A DNA stretch of 64,000 nt from JACKAQ01 sp965227145 (lineage in GTDB: Bacteria > Calditrichota > Calditrichia > RBG-13-44-9 > J075). The position numbers and the translations under genes are program-made. The stretch spans positions 4,464,001 through 4,528,000 of the forward strand of contig OZ245730.1 of the NCBI GenBank assembly GCA_965227145.1, in the 5' to 3' direction. Position 1 is the first letter of the stretch; every line of letters starts with the position of its first letter. The notes under the pieces are model-generated. The model did not search any database, was not told the origin of the DNA, and was given only the letters and a program-made list of their open reading frames with translations. Below, in pieces: positions 56,089 to 64,000 of this stretch.

Positions 56089-56476
56089 ATGCGTCAAATG
56101 GATTTTTTATTTTCAATTTGGGGATGTCTTCAAAATCTTTGGCGTTTCGGGTAACCAATGTCAGTTCATGCGCCAAACAGGTTGCAGCAATAATTGCATC
56201 CGGTGTTTTAATGGCGCGTTGGCGCTTGAGGACGATGGCTGCGTTTGCAACCAATTCATCCAATTCAAGAACAGTAGCATGTTTAATAAAAGATTGTGCT
56301 GATTGAAAATCGGCATCTTTATATCTGTGCCATCCCAAAAACTCGATCTTTGAAATTACGGATGTATAAAATGAATTTGCAATAATCTTTGACGTAAAAT
56401 TGTAAGCCTGGTCCGGTAGTTTGTCTTCGATAAAATAAATCAGGATATTCGTATCAATCAGATATCTCGTTTCCAT
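56087..56476 (-). CDS. vapC: PIN-domain ribonuclease toxin (VapC-like)
   Basis: 129 residues with all four acidic positions: YLIDTNILIYFIED, SVISKIEFLGW, TPDAIIAATCL and LVTRNAKDFEDI. VapC toxins are Mg2+-dependent RNases that cut tRNA or rRNA. It overlaps the antitoxin gene by 19 bases, consistent with a toxin-antitoxin pair. It ends at a terminator shared with ftsH. Confidence 0.9.
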   Translation of the reverse strand: METRYLIDTNILIYFIEDKLPDQAYNFTSKIIANSFYTSVISKIEFLGWHRYKDADFQSAQSFIKHATVLELDELVANAAIVLKRQRAIKTPDAIIAATCLAHELTLVTRNAKDFEDIPKLKIKNPFDA

Positions 56477-56700
56477 TCATCCCTCAATTTCTGACATTCA
56501 ATCCCGATTTCTTCAACGGATAAATCACTCTTGATTTTCCCGCGGAATATCTCGGGATCAAATTTTTTGGACGATTTTTTTCCGTTTTTGGCAGCTACGG
56601 GCAGAACGATGATTTCCACATCACCTTCGCCGAATGTTTCGGGAATATCGATGGTTACCTGTCTGTTGACCGGTTTTTTGATTATTCGTAAAGCTTCCAT
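56458..56700 (-). CDS. Antitoxin of the VapC-like toxin
   Basis: 80 residues. An N-terminal strand-rich part (RIIKKPVNRQVTIDIPETFG) precedes a charged helical tail (SVEEIGIECQKLRDEW) that would wrap the toxin. No helix-turn-helix is obvious, so the autoregulatory mode is unclear. The ATG at 56700 has AGGATAAAGG upstream; a longer in-frame extension has no support. Confidence 0.8.
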   Translation of the reverse strand: MEALRIIKKPVNRQVTIDIPETFGEGDVEIIVLPVAAKNGKKSSKKFDPEIFRGKIKSDLSVEEIGIECQKLRDEWKRDI

Positions 56701-56769
56701 ACCTTTATCCTGAGATTTATAATTTTTGTGAACGCCATTTAAAATACGCACACCCCGGGGAAATGTCAA

Positions 56770-57150
56770 ATTTGAATTTCCGGCCGTAAGTATTTTTCCG
56801 GGCGTGCGATCCTATTTTTTAAAAGCTATTGAATAAACCGCTCAAAACGTTTATCTTTTCGCCCGAATCAACTCACCGGTGCAAATAATCCGGTTGAGTA
56901 TTGATTACCAAGCTTTAGCGTGCAAATTGGGCACGCGAAAACGGATATTCAAAGCTAAAGCCTGGCAATCGAAATCAGTTTTAACGACCAATTCCATCCT
57001 TTGCCTCCGCTTTAGTTTTTTCAGGGATACAGTTTTTTTGATTTTTTGGAAACTGTAAAATGCTTTACGCGTTGAAGTTTTTTGGAAAATGCATTTTTGA
57101 ACATAGCATATTTATAATATCATAAAGAACAACAACTAACCTAAAAACAG
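56770..57150. repeat. Gene-free gap with a nested inverted repeat (56908-56965)
   Basis: Outer arms are CCAAGCTTTAGC and GCTAAAGCCTGG (one mismatch), enclosing an inner GCGTGC / GCACGC pair. It resembles a REP-type extragenic palindrome. No gene is visible in the rest, which is AT-rich upstream of the ABC operon. Confidence 0.5.
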
Positions 57151-57165
57151 ATGAGGTTCAGCAAC

Positions 57166-57951
57166 ATGAATCAGGCAAACCCCATCATGATCGAAGCAAA
57201 AGGATTGAGCAAATTTTATGGTCCTTTTGTTGCCATCAAAGATATCTCGTTCGAAATTCCCAAAGGGCAGATTGTTGCATTTTTGGGACCCAACGGCGCC
57301 GGAAAGACAACCACAATGCGCATTTTATGCGGGTTTTTGGCGCCGACGGCCGGCACATCCCGCATTGCCGGATACGATATTACCACCCAACGTTTGGAAG
57401 CTGCGCGCCGGTTGGGCTATCTGCCGGAAAACGGGCCGCTTTATCCGGATATGACGCCGGTTGAGCTGCTCAATTTTTTTGGAGATGCTCGCGGCATGGC
57501 GCCGGAAGTGCTGAAACAGCGCATCAACACCGTTATTGAGCAGTGCGCATTGCAACAAGTGCTCGAAAAACCGATTGGCAAATTATCCAAAGGCTATCGC
57601 CAGCGGGTGGGTTTGGCGCAGGCGCTGTTGCACGATCCCGATGTGTTGGTGATGGACGAACCCACTTCCGGGCTCGATCCGAACCAGATTCTCCAATTCC
57701 GGAAAAATATTAAGGAATTGGGGCGCGAAAAAACCATTTTGCTGTCCACCCACATTTTGCAGGAAGTGGACGCTGTCGCGGATCGCGTATTATTTGTTCA
57801 CGACGGGCGACTGGTTTTTGACGGCACACCGGCAGAGCTGAAAGAAAACGGCTCGCTGGAAACGCCGTTTTATCGCCTCACCGGCAATCTTCCCGCCAAT
57901 TCATCAACAAAAATTGAACCCGAAACCGTTAGTGAGGAGGAAAAACAGTGA
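57166..57951 (+). CDS. ABC transporter ATP-binding protein (GldA-like)
   Basis: 261 residues. Walker A GPNGAGKTTT, signature KLSKGYRQRVGLAQAL, Walker B VLVMDEPTSGLDP and the switch His in LLSTHILQEV. The ATG at 57166 has GAGG 9 bases upstream. It overlaps the following permease fusion by 4 bases (GTGA). The trio matches the GldA/GldF/GldG type, which in most phyla is not linked to motility. Confidence 0.93.
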   Translation: MNQANPIMIEAKGLSKFYGPFVAIKDISFEIPKGQIVAFLGPNGAGKTTTMRILCGFLAPTAGTSRIAGYDITTQRLEAARRLGYLPENGPLYPDMTPVELLNFFGDARGMAPEVLKQRINTVIEQCALQQVLEKPIGKLSKGYRQRVGLAQALLHDPDVLVMDEPTSGLDPNQILQFRKNIKELGREKTILLSTHILQEVDAVADRVLFVHDGRLVFDGTPAELKENGSLETPFYRLTGNLPANSSTKIEPETVSEEEKQ

Positions 57952-60611
57952 ATTTAGATATCAATTTTAAGGTGGTGCAATCGATTTTCAAGCGCGACCT
58001 GAGATTGTATTTCACCAATCCGTCCGGCTACGTTTTCATCACTTTATTCATATTTTTAAGCGCTGCGGCCGCATTTTGGCAGGAGCGTTTCTTTTTGAAT
58101 AATTTAGCCAACCTCGATCAGCTAAACGCCATTTTCCCGCTGCTGCTGGTGCTGTTTATCCCGGCGCTGACGATGGGCGTTTGGGCGGACGAAAAACGTC
58201 AGGGCACCGATGAACTGCTGCTCACCCTGCCCGCTACCGATCTGGAAGTGGTGCTCGGCAAATATCTGGCAACGCTGGGCATTTACACCGCATCGCTGCT
58301 GTTGTCTTTGAGCCACGTGATTGTGTTGTTCTGGCTCGGCAGCCCGGATTTGGGACTTATGTTTGGCAATTACGTCGGATACTGGCTGATTGGCGCAGCG
58401 TTTATCGCTGTGGGCATGCTCGCTTCGCTGCTCACGGCAAACGTGACCATCGCGTTTATTTTGGGCGCGTTGTTTAGCGCAGCACTGATATCTATTGATG
58501 ATATCGGCGGTTTGATCAGCCAATCCGTTGGCGAATTTTTGGCACCGCTGGGCGTTTACGGACACTTCGGCGATTTTGCCCGGGGTGTTATCAGCTTTTC
58601 GGGATTGATTTATTTTCTGTCCATTTTGGCGGTAATGCTCTATCTCAATGTGCTGCTGATCAGCAAACGCCATTGGCCGCTGGAAGCAGACGGAATGAAA
58701 ATGCAGCAGCATCACAGCATTCGCGTGGTTGCGCTGCTGATTGGCGTTATCAGTCTGAACGCCATTTTGGGGCGCATCGGGTTCCGGTTGGACGTAACCG
58801 CCGAGCAACTGCATTCGCTTTCGGATGAAACAGAGCAGCTCATCGACGAAATTTCCGATGAGCGACCGGTGTTCATTCAGGCTTACATCAGCAAAGAAGT
58901 GCCGCAGCAATATGTGCAAACCCGGGAAAATCTCGTCAGTTTTCTGAAAGAGATCGACGCACTCGCAGATAACAAAGTTGAAGTGCTCATTCACGATACC
59001 GAGCCATACACCGAAGAAGCCCGCGATGCACGCGAAAAATTCGGCATCAACGCGATGGAAATTCCCAATCCGGGCAGCGCCCGCGCCGGAAGCATGCCAG
59101 TTTTTATGGGCGTGGCGTTCACCTGCGGTGCGGAAGAGGAAGTGATACCATTTTTCGATCGCGGATTGCCAACCGAATACGAATTGGGTCGCAGCATCCG
59201 CGTTGTCGCCAAAACGGAACGCAAAAAAGTGGGCGTTGTGGTCACCGACGCCAAATTATTCGGCGGATTCGATTTTCAACGGAGCAGCACATCGCCGGCA
59301 TGGCAAGTGGTGGATGAGCTGAAAAAACAATACGAAGTGGTGCGCATCGCCCCGGCAACGCCCATTTCCGAAACATTGGACGGTTTGGTTGTCCCGATGC
59401 CGTCAACCCTTTCGCAGGATGAAATGAACAACCTGATGGCGTTCATCAAAACCGGCGTGCCAAGCCTCATTTTGGAAGATCCGCTGCCGGCAATCGACAT
59501 CAGCATGGCGCCATCCGAACAAGCCGGCGCCAATCGCAACCCGTTTATGCAACAGGGTCCGGCGCCAAAAGAAAAGGGCAATCTGGACGGATTTTTCCGC
59601 GAACTGGGCGTCACTTTTGCAAAAGACCAAATTGTGTGGGATGCCTACAACCCGCATCCGGATTTGGCGCAACTGCCGCCGGAAATCGTGTTTGTCGGTC
59701 GCGGAAACGAAAACGCAGAAACCTTCAACGCTCAAAATTTGACCAGCGCACATTTGGAGCAACTGGTGCTGATGTTCCCCGGATATCTCAACAAAGCATC
59801 CGGTGCGAATATGGAATTTACGCCGCTGGTGAAAAGCGGTTTTGTTTCCGCTGTCCAGCCGTATAGTATGATGGTTCGCCGTAACTTTTTGGGCATGAGC
59901 CAACTGAATGTTCGCGGATTGCCACATCGCCCGAACGCGGTGGATTACACGATGGCCGCATGGGTGAAAAGCCAGCCGGATTCTTCGGCGAACGCCGCAA
60001 ATATCAACGCGATTGTAATCGCCGATCTCGATTTTATTTCCGAACAATTTTTTGAAATCCGCAAACAGGGGATTTCCAACCTGAATTTTGACAACGTTTC
60101 GTTTTTCCTCAACTGCATCGATGTGCTGGTTGGCGATGAATCGTTTGTTGCGTTGCGCAATCGCCGGGTGAAGCATCGCACGCTCACATCTGTGGAAGCG
60201 CAAACGCAGGAATACATCCAGCAGCGCGCCGCGGATGAGCAGCTGGCAGAAAATGAAGCGCAAGTTGCCCTCACCGATGCGCAGCAGCGACTCACCCAAA
60301 AAGTGCAGGAAGTGCAGCAACGGACGGATCTGGATGAGCAGACCAAACAAATAATGGCGCAAAATATTCAGGAAGTGGAGCAACGCCGTTTCGATGCGCT
60401 GAAAACCAACATCGAAGCGGAAAAAGAAGCCAAAATTGCGGCCAGCAAAGCGGAAATGGAAAGCAAAATCCGCAATATCCAAAACGGCATCAAAACGATG
60501 GCGGTGCTCATTCCGCCGATTCCGGTGCTGGTGATCGGCATCATGATTTTCATTCGCCGCCGCCGCCGGGAATCGGACAGCATTTCCGCATCGCGCCGGG
60601 TGTTGGTGTAA
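57948..60611 (+). CDS. ABC permease fused to a GldG-like auxiliary domain
   Basis: 887 residues. The N-terminal 240 are an ABC-2 permease (GldF-like) with about six helices, including FTNPSGYVFITLFIFLSAAA. Residues from about 270 form a GldG-like auxiliary domain (RLDVTAEQLHSLSDETEQLI; VFIQAYISKEVPQQYVQTRE). A Gln/Glu-rich coiled coil (about 760-845) and a final membrane helix (TMAVLIPPIPVLVIGIMIFI) follow. GldF and GldG are often separate genes; here they are one chain. Substrate unknown. Confidence 0.9.
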   Translation: MNLDINFKVVQSIFKRDLRLYFTNPSGYVFITLFIFLSAAAAFWQERFFLNNLANLDQLNAIFPLLLVLFIPALTMGVWADEKRQGTDELLLTLPATDLEVVLGKYLATLGIYTASLLLSLSHVIVLFWLGSPDLGLMFGNYVGYWLIGAAFIAVGMLASLLTANVTIAFILGALFSAALISIDDIGGLISQSVGEFLAPLGVYGHFGDFARGVISFSGLIYFLSILAVMLYLNVLLISKRHWPLEADGMKMQQHHSIRVVALLIGVISLNAILGRIGFRLDVTAEQLHSLSDETEQLIDEISDERPVFIQAYISKEVPQQYVQTRENLVSFLKEIDALADNKVEVLIHDTEPYTEEARDAREKFGINAMEIPNPGSARAGSMPVFMGVAFTCGAEEEVIPFFDRGLPTEYELGRSIRVVAKTERKKVGVVVTDAKLFGGFDFQRSSTSPAWQVVDELKKQYEVVRIAPATPISETLDGLVVPMPSTLSQDEMNNLMAFIKTGVPSLILEDPLPAIDISMAPSEQAGANRNPFMQQGPAPKEKGNLDGFFRELGVTFAKDQIVWDAYNPHPDLAQLPPEIVFVGRGNENAETFNAQNLTSAHLEQLVLMFPGYLNKASGANMEFTPLVKSGFVSAVQPYSMMVRRNFLGMSQLNVRGLPHRPNAVDYTMAAWVKSQPDSSANAANINAIVIADLDFISEQFFEIRKQGISNLNFDNVSFFLNCIDVLVGDESFVALRNRRVKHRTLTSVEAQTQEYIQQRAADEQLAENEAQVALTDAQQRLTQKVQEVQQRTDLDEQTKQIMAQNIQEVEQRRFDALKTNIEAEKEAKIAASKAEMESKIRNIQNGIKTMAVLIPPIPVLVIGIMIFIRRRRRESDSISASRRVLV

Positions 60612-60666
60612 ATTGTTCCGGGCGAACCAACGTTTCGCCCATACGAATAGCAATTGGAGGATAACA

Positions 60667-62031
60667 ATGAACGAAAAAAAGAAAACCATGTATTTTGCGG
60701 GAGCCGCGCTATTGCTGGCGTTACTGGCATTTGCCACAACACCCAGCCGCGTAACACCGAATGCATTTTTGGATCAGGGCGAAGAATTTTTCCCGGAATT
60801 TAAAGATCCGAACACTGCCACATCGCTGGAAGTCATCAATTTCAGCGAGGAAACCGGCGAAGCCGTGCCGTTCAAAGTGGAATTCAGAGATGGCAGATGG
60901 ACGATTCCATCGCACCACAATTACCCGGCGGATGGCAAAGAGCGATTGGCAAAAACTGCCGCAGGCGTCATCGGCATTACCAAAGATGATTTCCGCAGCG
61001 ATAACGTGAGCGATCACGAATTTTGCGGCGTTGTCGATCCGCTGGACGAAACCGCAACCACCCTCAGCGGACGCGGAAAACGGGTGACCATCAAAGGCGA
61101 AAATGATAAAATTCTCGCAGATTTTATTGTTGGCAAAGAAATCGAAGGCCGCGAAGGCTTCCGGTTTGTTCGCGTTCCCGAGCAGAAACGGGTTTACGCC
61201 GTGCGGATGGATTTGGATATCAGCACCAAATTCAGCGACTGGATCGAATCCGATCTGCTGAAAGTGGGCAAAGAAAGCGTCACCCAAATCCAGTTGAAAG
61301 ATTATTCGATCAACGAACGCACCGGCGCCATCAATCGCCGCAGCGAAATTGATCTCAGCAAAACCGGCGATAAATGGCAAATGGATCGCTTGCCCGCCGG
61401 AAGCGAGGTCAACAAAGCAAAGGCAGACGGGCTGCTGAACACGCTGGACAACCTGAAAATTGTTGGCGTGCGCACCAAACCGGAAGGGCTTTCCGCCAGC
61501 CTGAAACGCACAGAAAACGCGGTTGAACTATCCCAAAACGACATGCGCTCGCTGCAAAGCAAAGGCTATTATTTTGGGCGGGACGGCAACCTGTTTTCCA
61601 ACGAAGGAGAAATGGAAATTCGCTGCAACGACGGTGTAATTTACACCCTGCGCTTTGGCGAAATCGCATACGGCAGCGGTTTTGACGTGAGCGCCGGTGT
61701 GGACGATCCGGATCAGATCGATAAAGGTGTGGCGGAAAACCGTTATCTGTTCGTCACTACCAGTTTCGATGACAGCAATTTTAAAGAGCCGAAACAACCG
61801 GCGAACACGGATTTTCTCAACAAAGCAGACAGCCTTTGGAGCGATGCGGATAAAACCAACAAAAACCTGTATGACGCACATCAGGCATGGCAACAAAAAA
61901 TTGACGCCGGAAAAACCCGTTCGGATGAACTGAACCAGCGTTTCGCGGATTGGTATTATGTAATTTCCAACGAAGATTTCAAAAAATTTGATCTTTCACG
62001 GGAAGATTTAACCACCAAAAAGAGTGGTTGA
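60667..62031 (+). CDS. DUF4340 domain-containing protein
   Basis: 454 residues. One N-terminal membrane helix (MYFAGAALLLALLAFATTPS) anchors an exported beta-rich body with the DUF4340 repeat, e.g. FRFVRVPEQKRVYAVRMDLD. DUF4340 proteins are regular partners of GldFG-like ABC systems. The ATG at 60667 has GGAGG upstream; longer in-frame starts lie within the intergenic gap. Confidence 0.9.
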   Translation: MNEKKKTMYFAGAALLLALLAFATTPSRVTPNAFLDQGEEFFPEFKDPNTATSLEVINFSEETGEAVPFKVEFRDGRWTIPSHHNYPADGKERLAKTAAGVIGITKDDFRSDNVSDHEFCGVVDPLDETATTLSGRGKRVTIKGENDKILADFIVGKEIEGREGFRFVRVPEQKRVYAVRMDLDISTKFSDWIESDLLKVGKESVTQIQLKDYSINERTGAINRRSEIDLSKTGDKWQMDRLPAGSEVNKAKADGLLNTLDNLKIVGVRTKPEGLSASLKRTENAVELSQNDMRSLQSKGYYFGRDGNLFSNEGEMEIRCNDGVIYTLRFGEIAYGSGFDVSAGVDDPDQIDKGVAENRYLFVTTSFDDSNFKEPKQPANTDFLNKADSLWSDADKTNKNLYDAHQAWQQKIDAGKTRSDELNQRFADWYYVISNEDFKKFDLSREDLTTKKSG

Positions 62032-62057
62032 CCGGTTTTTTCCACACATTTTTTTTC

Positions 62058-62099
62058 GAAAAGCGCAATGCGGATTGTCCGTTTTGCGCTTTTCTTTTT
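62058..62099 (+). terminator. Terminator of the ABC/DUF4340 operon
   Basis: GAAAAGCGCAA pairs with TTGCGCTTTTC around a loop that itself contains CGGA/TCCG, followed by TTTTT. Confidence 0.88.
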
Positions 62100-62243
62100 A
62101 CTGCCGTGCTATTTGTTTTTCTGCCGTGATGTTGTAAATTCCCAAACATATCGCAAATTTTTGCACCCCGAAAAATGAATCTGTCGGGTGCGAAACAAAG
62201 TATAACTGGCAGATATCTGTAACGATTTTCTGTCAGCGGGAGA

Positions 62244-63560
62244 ATGATGATGAACAGGCCACTCGCAAATTCAATTTTGAAAATAGCACTACTTTTTTTT
62301 ACGATAACAACGGTTGCTTCAGCACAATTGCGTTACAACGGTATTTGGAACAAAGGTGAAACAGACCACAAAATTTGGGTAAATTCCGATTGGGAATCGT
62401 TCAAAAAAAAGTGGGACGAACTGGGTGAACAAGGTTATCGCCCGGTTGATATCGAAGTTACCAGAGTTGGCAACGAGAAAAAATATTCCGGTTTGTGGCA
62501 TCGCGGCAGCGGCAATTATGAAATTTGGGTGGATGCCGATTGGGAATCGTTCAAAGCCCGTTTTGATGAATGGGCGGCGTTGGGCATGCATTTGATCGAT
62601 TGGGAAATTTACGTTGATCGTGAACGGCACAAATTTACCGGCATTTGGCGCGCCGGCGCTGTTCAGCAAAAAATGGTTTACGATTTAAATTGGGAAAGCC
62701 TTCCGCAACTGAACGCCCAATTTTCCGCTAAAGGATTGAATTTAATCGACATAGAGTCTTACGAAAAAGGCAACAAACGCGAGTACGCCGGCATTTGGAG
62801 CGCCGATGGCGGTTCCCCTGCGCTTCCGCTCAATTTTATGACCTGGGCAGAATTTAACACCACCAGCGAAGCTTTCGAAAAAAACGGGCTTGCGCTGGTT
62901 GATATGGAGTCGTTTGGCAGCGGAAAAAACACGGTATTTATCGGCATTTGGCGGCAGGATACCGAACTGCAAAAATTATTGGCCGGTGCAGATTGGAACA
63001 GCTATTTGGGCACCTGGCGGACGTTGCAAAACACAGGTTACCAATTGGTGGACATCGAGCCGACAACATCCGGCGGGGCATTGACGGTTACACCGACCAC
63101 ACCGGCGTCGCCAACTACGCCAACCACATCCCAACCCAAAATTCCTGATAATAATTTTCCGGATACACCGGGCAGCACAACACCGCCGGTTGCCGGCACA
63201 AATCCCGGTTCCGGTACGGGCACACCACCGCCGGCAACAACACCGCCGGCCGAAACCCCAACCACGGGCGCAGTGGAATTCGGCAAAGCATCCTATTATG
63301 GCGATAATTTTCAGGGTCGCAAAACCGCCAGCGGCGAACCGTACGATCGCGACAAGCTCACCTGCGCTCATCGCACCTATCCTTTCGGCACTCAATTGAA
63401 AATTACCAATGTTGCCAATGACCGCAGTGTCATCGTTCGGGTAAACGACCGCGGACCGCATGTTAAAGAGCGCGTTGTGGATCTTTCCCACGAAGCAGCT
63501 TACCGTTTGGACGGCATTCGCAGCGGTATCATTGATGTAAAAGTGGAGCCTGTTAAATAA
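62244..63560 (+). CDS. RlpA-type protein with five Trp-rich tandem repeats
   Basis: 438 residues. The signal peptide (ILKIALLFFTITTVASA) is followed by five repeats of about 48 residues (residues 29-270), each with G-I/L-W and D-W-x-S/E-F (e.g. YNGIWNKGETDHKIWVNSDW). These resemble bacterial tandem repeat domain 1. A Pro/Thr linker (about 275-340) leads to a C-terminal double-psi beta-barrel of RlpA (KASYYGDNFQGRKTASGE; VRVNDRGPHV; VVDLSHEAAYRL). RlpA proteins cut or bind denuded peptidoglycan at the septum. Three Met codons in a row begin the gene; the third (62250) has the best spacing to GGGAGA. Confidence 0.9.
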   Translation: MMMNRPLANSILKIALLFFTITTVASAQLRYNGIWNKGETDHKIWVNSDWESFKKKWDELGEQGYRPVDIEVTRVGNEKKYSGLWHRGSGNYEIWVDADWESFKARFDEWAALGMHLIDWEIYVDRERHKFTGIWRAGAVQQKMVYDLNWESLPQLNAQFSAKGLNLIDIESYEKGNKREYAGIWSADGGSPALPLNFMTWAEFNTTSEAFEKNGLALVDMESFGSGKNTVFIGIWRQDTELQKLLAGADWNSYLGTWRTLQNTGYQLVDIEPTTSGGALTVTPTTPASPTTPTTSQPKIPDNNFPDTPGSTTPPVAGTNPGSGTGTPPPATTPPAETPTTGAVEFGKASYYGDNFQGRKTASGEPYDRDKLTCAHRTYPFGTQLKITNVANDRSVIVRVNDRGPHVKERVVDLSHEAAYRLDGIRSGIIDVKVEPVK

Positions 63561-63864
63561 TTTTTCCCGGAAAAAACATTTTTCGAAGGATTAGTATTTG
63601 ATTTAGTTCGGATGAACCATTATCTTTTAATCAAGAAATATTGAAACCGTGTTTGCAGTTTAATATTTTTTATTTCATCCATAAGATCAACGTTACCGTT
63701 AGTTTATTCGAATATTCACCTGTTTGTCCCTTAAATTGCTGTAAAGTTATTGATCTTTGTACAGACGATCTACCGAAGAAGAAGCACTTTTTGAACTTCT
63801 TCTCTACCCGAACCCCAATATTTTTTGATGACATAAATACCAAACTGCAATTGGAGGAGCAGTT
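63561..63864. other. Gene-free gap
   Basis: AT-rich, no gene and no clear terminator or repeat seen. A ribosome site (GGAGGAG) at its end belongs to the next gene. Confidence 0.6.
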
Positions 63865-64000
63865 ATGTATCCTGACAACACTTATCCGGAAAATATGGTT
63901 TGTCCGAATTGCGGTGTGCCCTATGCGCAAACATCCGCACCGGTAAACGCAACCAAAACGGTTTGCCAGATTTGCAAAAGTGAGGTTAAGGATACCGAAA
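63865..64000 (+). CDS. Zinc-ribbon protein, N-terminal part (runs off window)
   Basis: Translated from the sequence: MYPDNTYPENMVCPNCGVPY and a second pair (VCQICKSEV) form a four-Cys zinc ribbon. The ATG at 63865 has GGAGGAG upstream. Only 45 codons are in the window, so the family cannot be named. Confidence 0.7.
   Translation, partial: MYPDNTYPENMVCPNCGVPYAQTSAPVNATKTVCQICKSEVKDTE

Noticed and set aside
59403..60737. 444-codon minus-strand frame opposite the GldFG-like fusion
   Set aside because: Antisense to a gene with a clear operon context; translation rich in His, Arg and Phe.
1..64000. tRNA, rRNA or CRISPR array
   Set aside because: No clover-leaf T-loop sequences, rRNA stretches or regularly spaced direct repeats were seen by eye; a covariance-model scan would be decisive.

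Overview
The window looks like a chromosome segment from an uncultured Gram-negative bacterium of the FCB group, most likely Calditrichota or a close relative. The evidence is a type IX secretion sorting tail (FPNPFNPKTTIRYEIP) on a secreted propeller protein, a GldC homologue, a GldF/GldG-like ABC fusion, Omp85 and porin barrels ending in Phe, and clear Shine-Dalgarno sites. The phylum assignment is inference. I found no rRNA, tRNA, CRISPR array or intact insertion sequence.

Region 1 (1-10.3 kb, all minus strand) is an acetate-utilisation island: a partial acetyl-CoA synthetase, an acetate-type Na+ symporter with its small subunit, a porin, a long ICL2-like isocitrate lyase, malate synthase, and a sigma-54 enhancer-binding protein. 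A convincing sigma-54 promoter and two nearly identical 22-bp inverted repeats lie between the regulator and malate synthase. This suggests the regulator switches on the glyoxylate shunt directly.

Region 2 (10.5-40.6 kb) is mostly housekeeping and envelope genes: an ABC exporter, an HD protein, moeA, a PIN protein, rimI/tsaB, a PQQ-type propeller fused to an apparently dead esterase, a large FAD/Fe-S dehydrogenase, an M28 peptidase, a DEAD-box helicase, gldC, a Ppx/GppA phosphatase, a class V aminotransferase, a GH57 enzyme, a Wzx-like flippase, a PhnP-like hydrolase and the type IX cargo protein.

Region 3 (40.7-46.9 kb, AT-rich, minus strand) is the most unusual. LexA carries two tandem winged-helix DNA-binding domains. 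The next gene, 12 bp downstream, is a LexA C-terminal-domain paralogue that has lost both catalytic residues. An AlkA-like glycosylase, a Tag glycosylase and an acidic protein of unknown function follow. The last of these ends in a structured terminator whose loop is rich in anti-Shine-Dalgarno sequence.

Region 4 (46.9-64 kb, mainly plus strand) holds an Omp85-like barrel with a bactofilin-like N-terminus, a five-module secreted repeat protein, a kinase-like/metallophosphoesterase fusion, Hsp20, a YugP-type protease, FtsH, a VapBC pair, a GldA/GldFG/DUF4340 transport operon, and an RlpA-type protein with tandem Trp-rich repeats. A zinc-ribbon gene is cut by the window edge.
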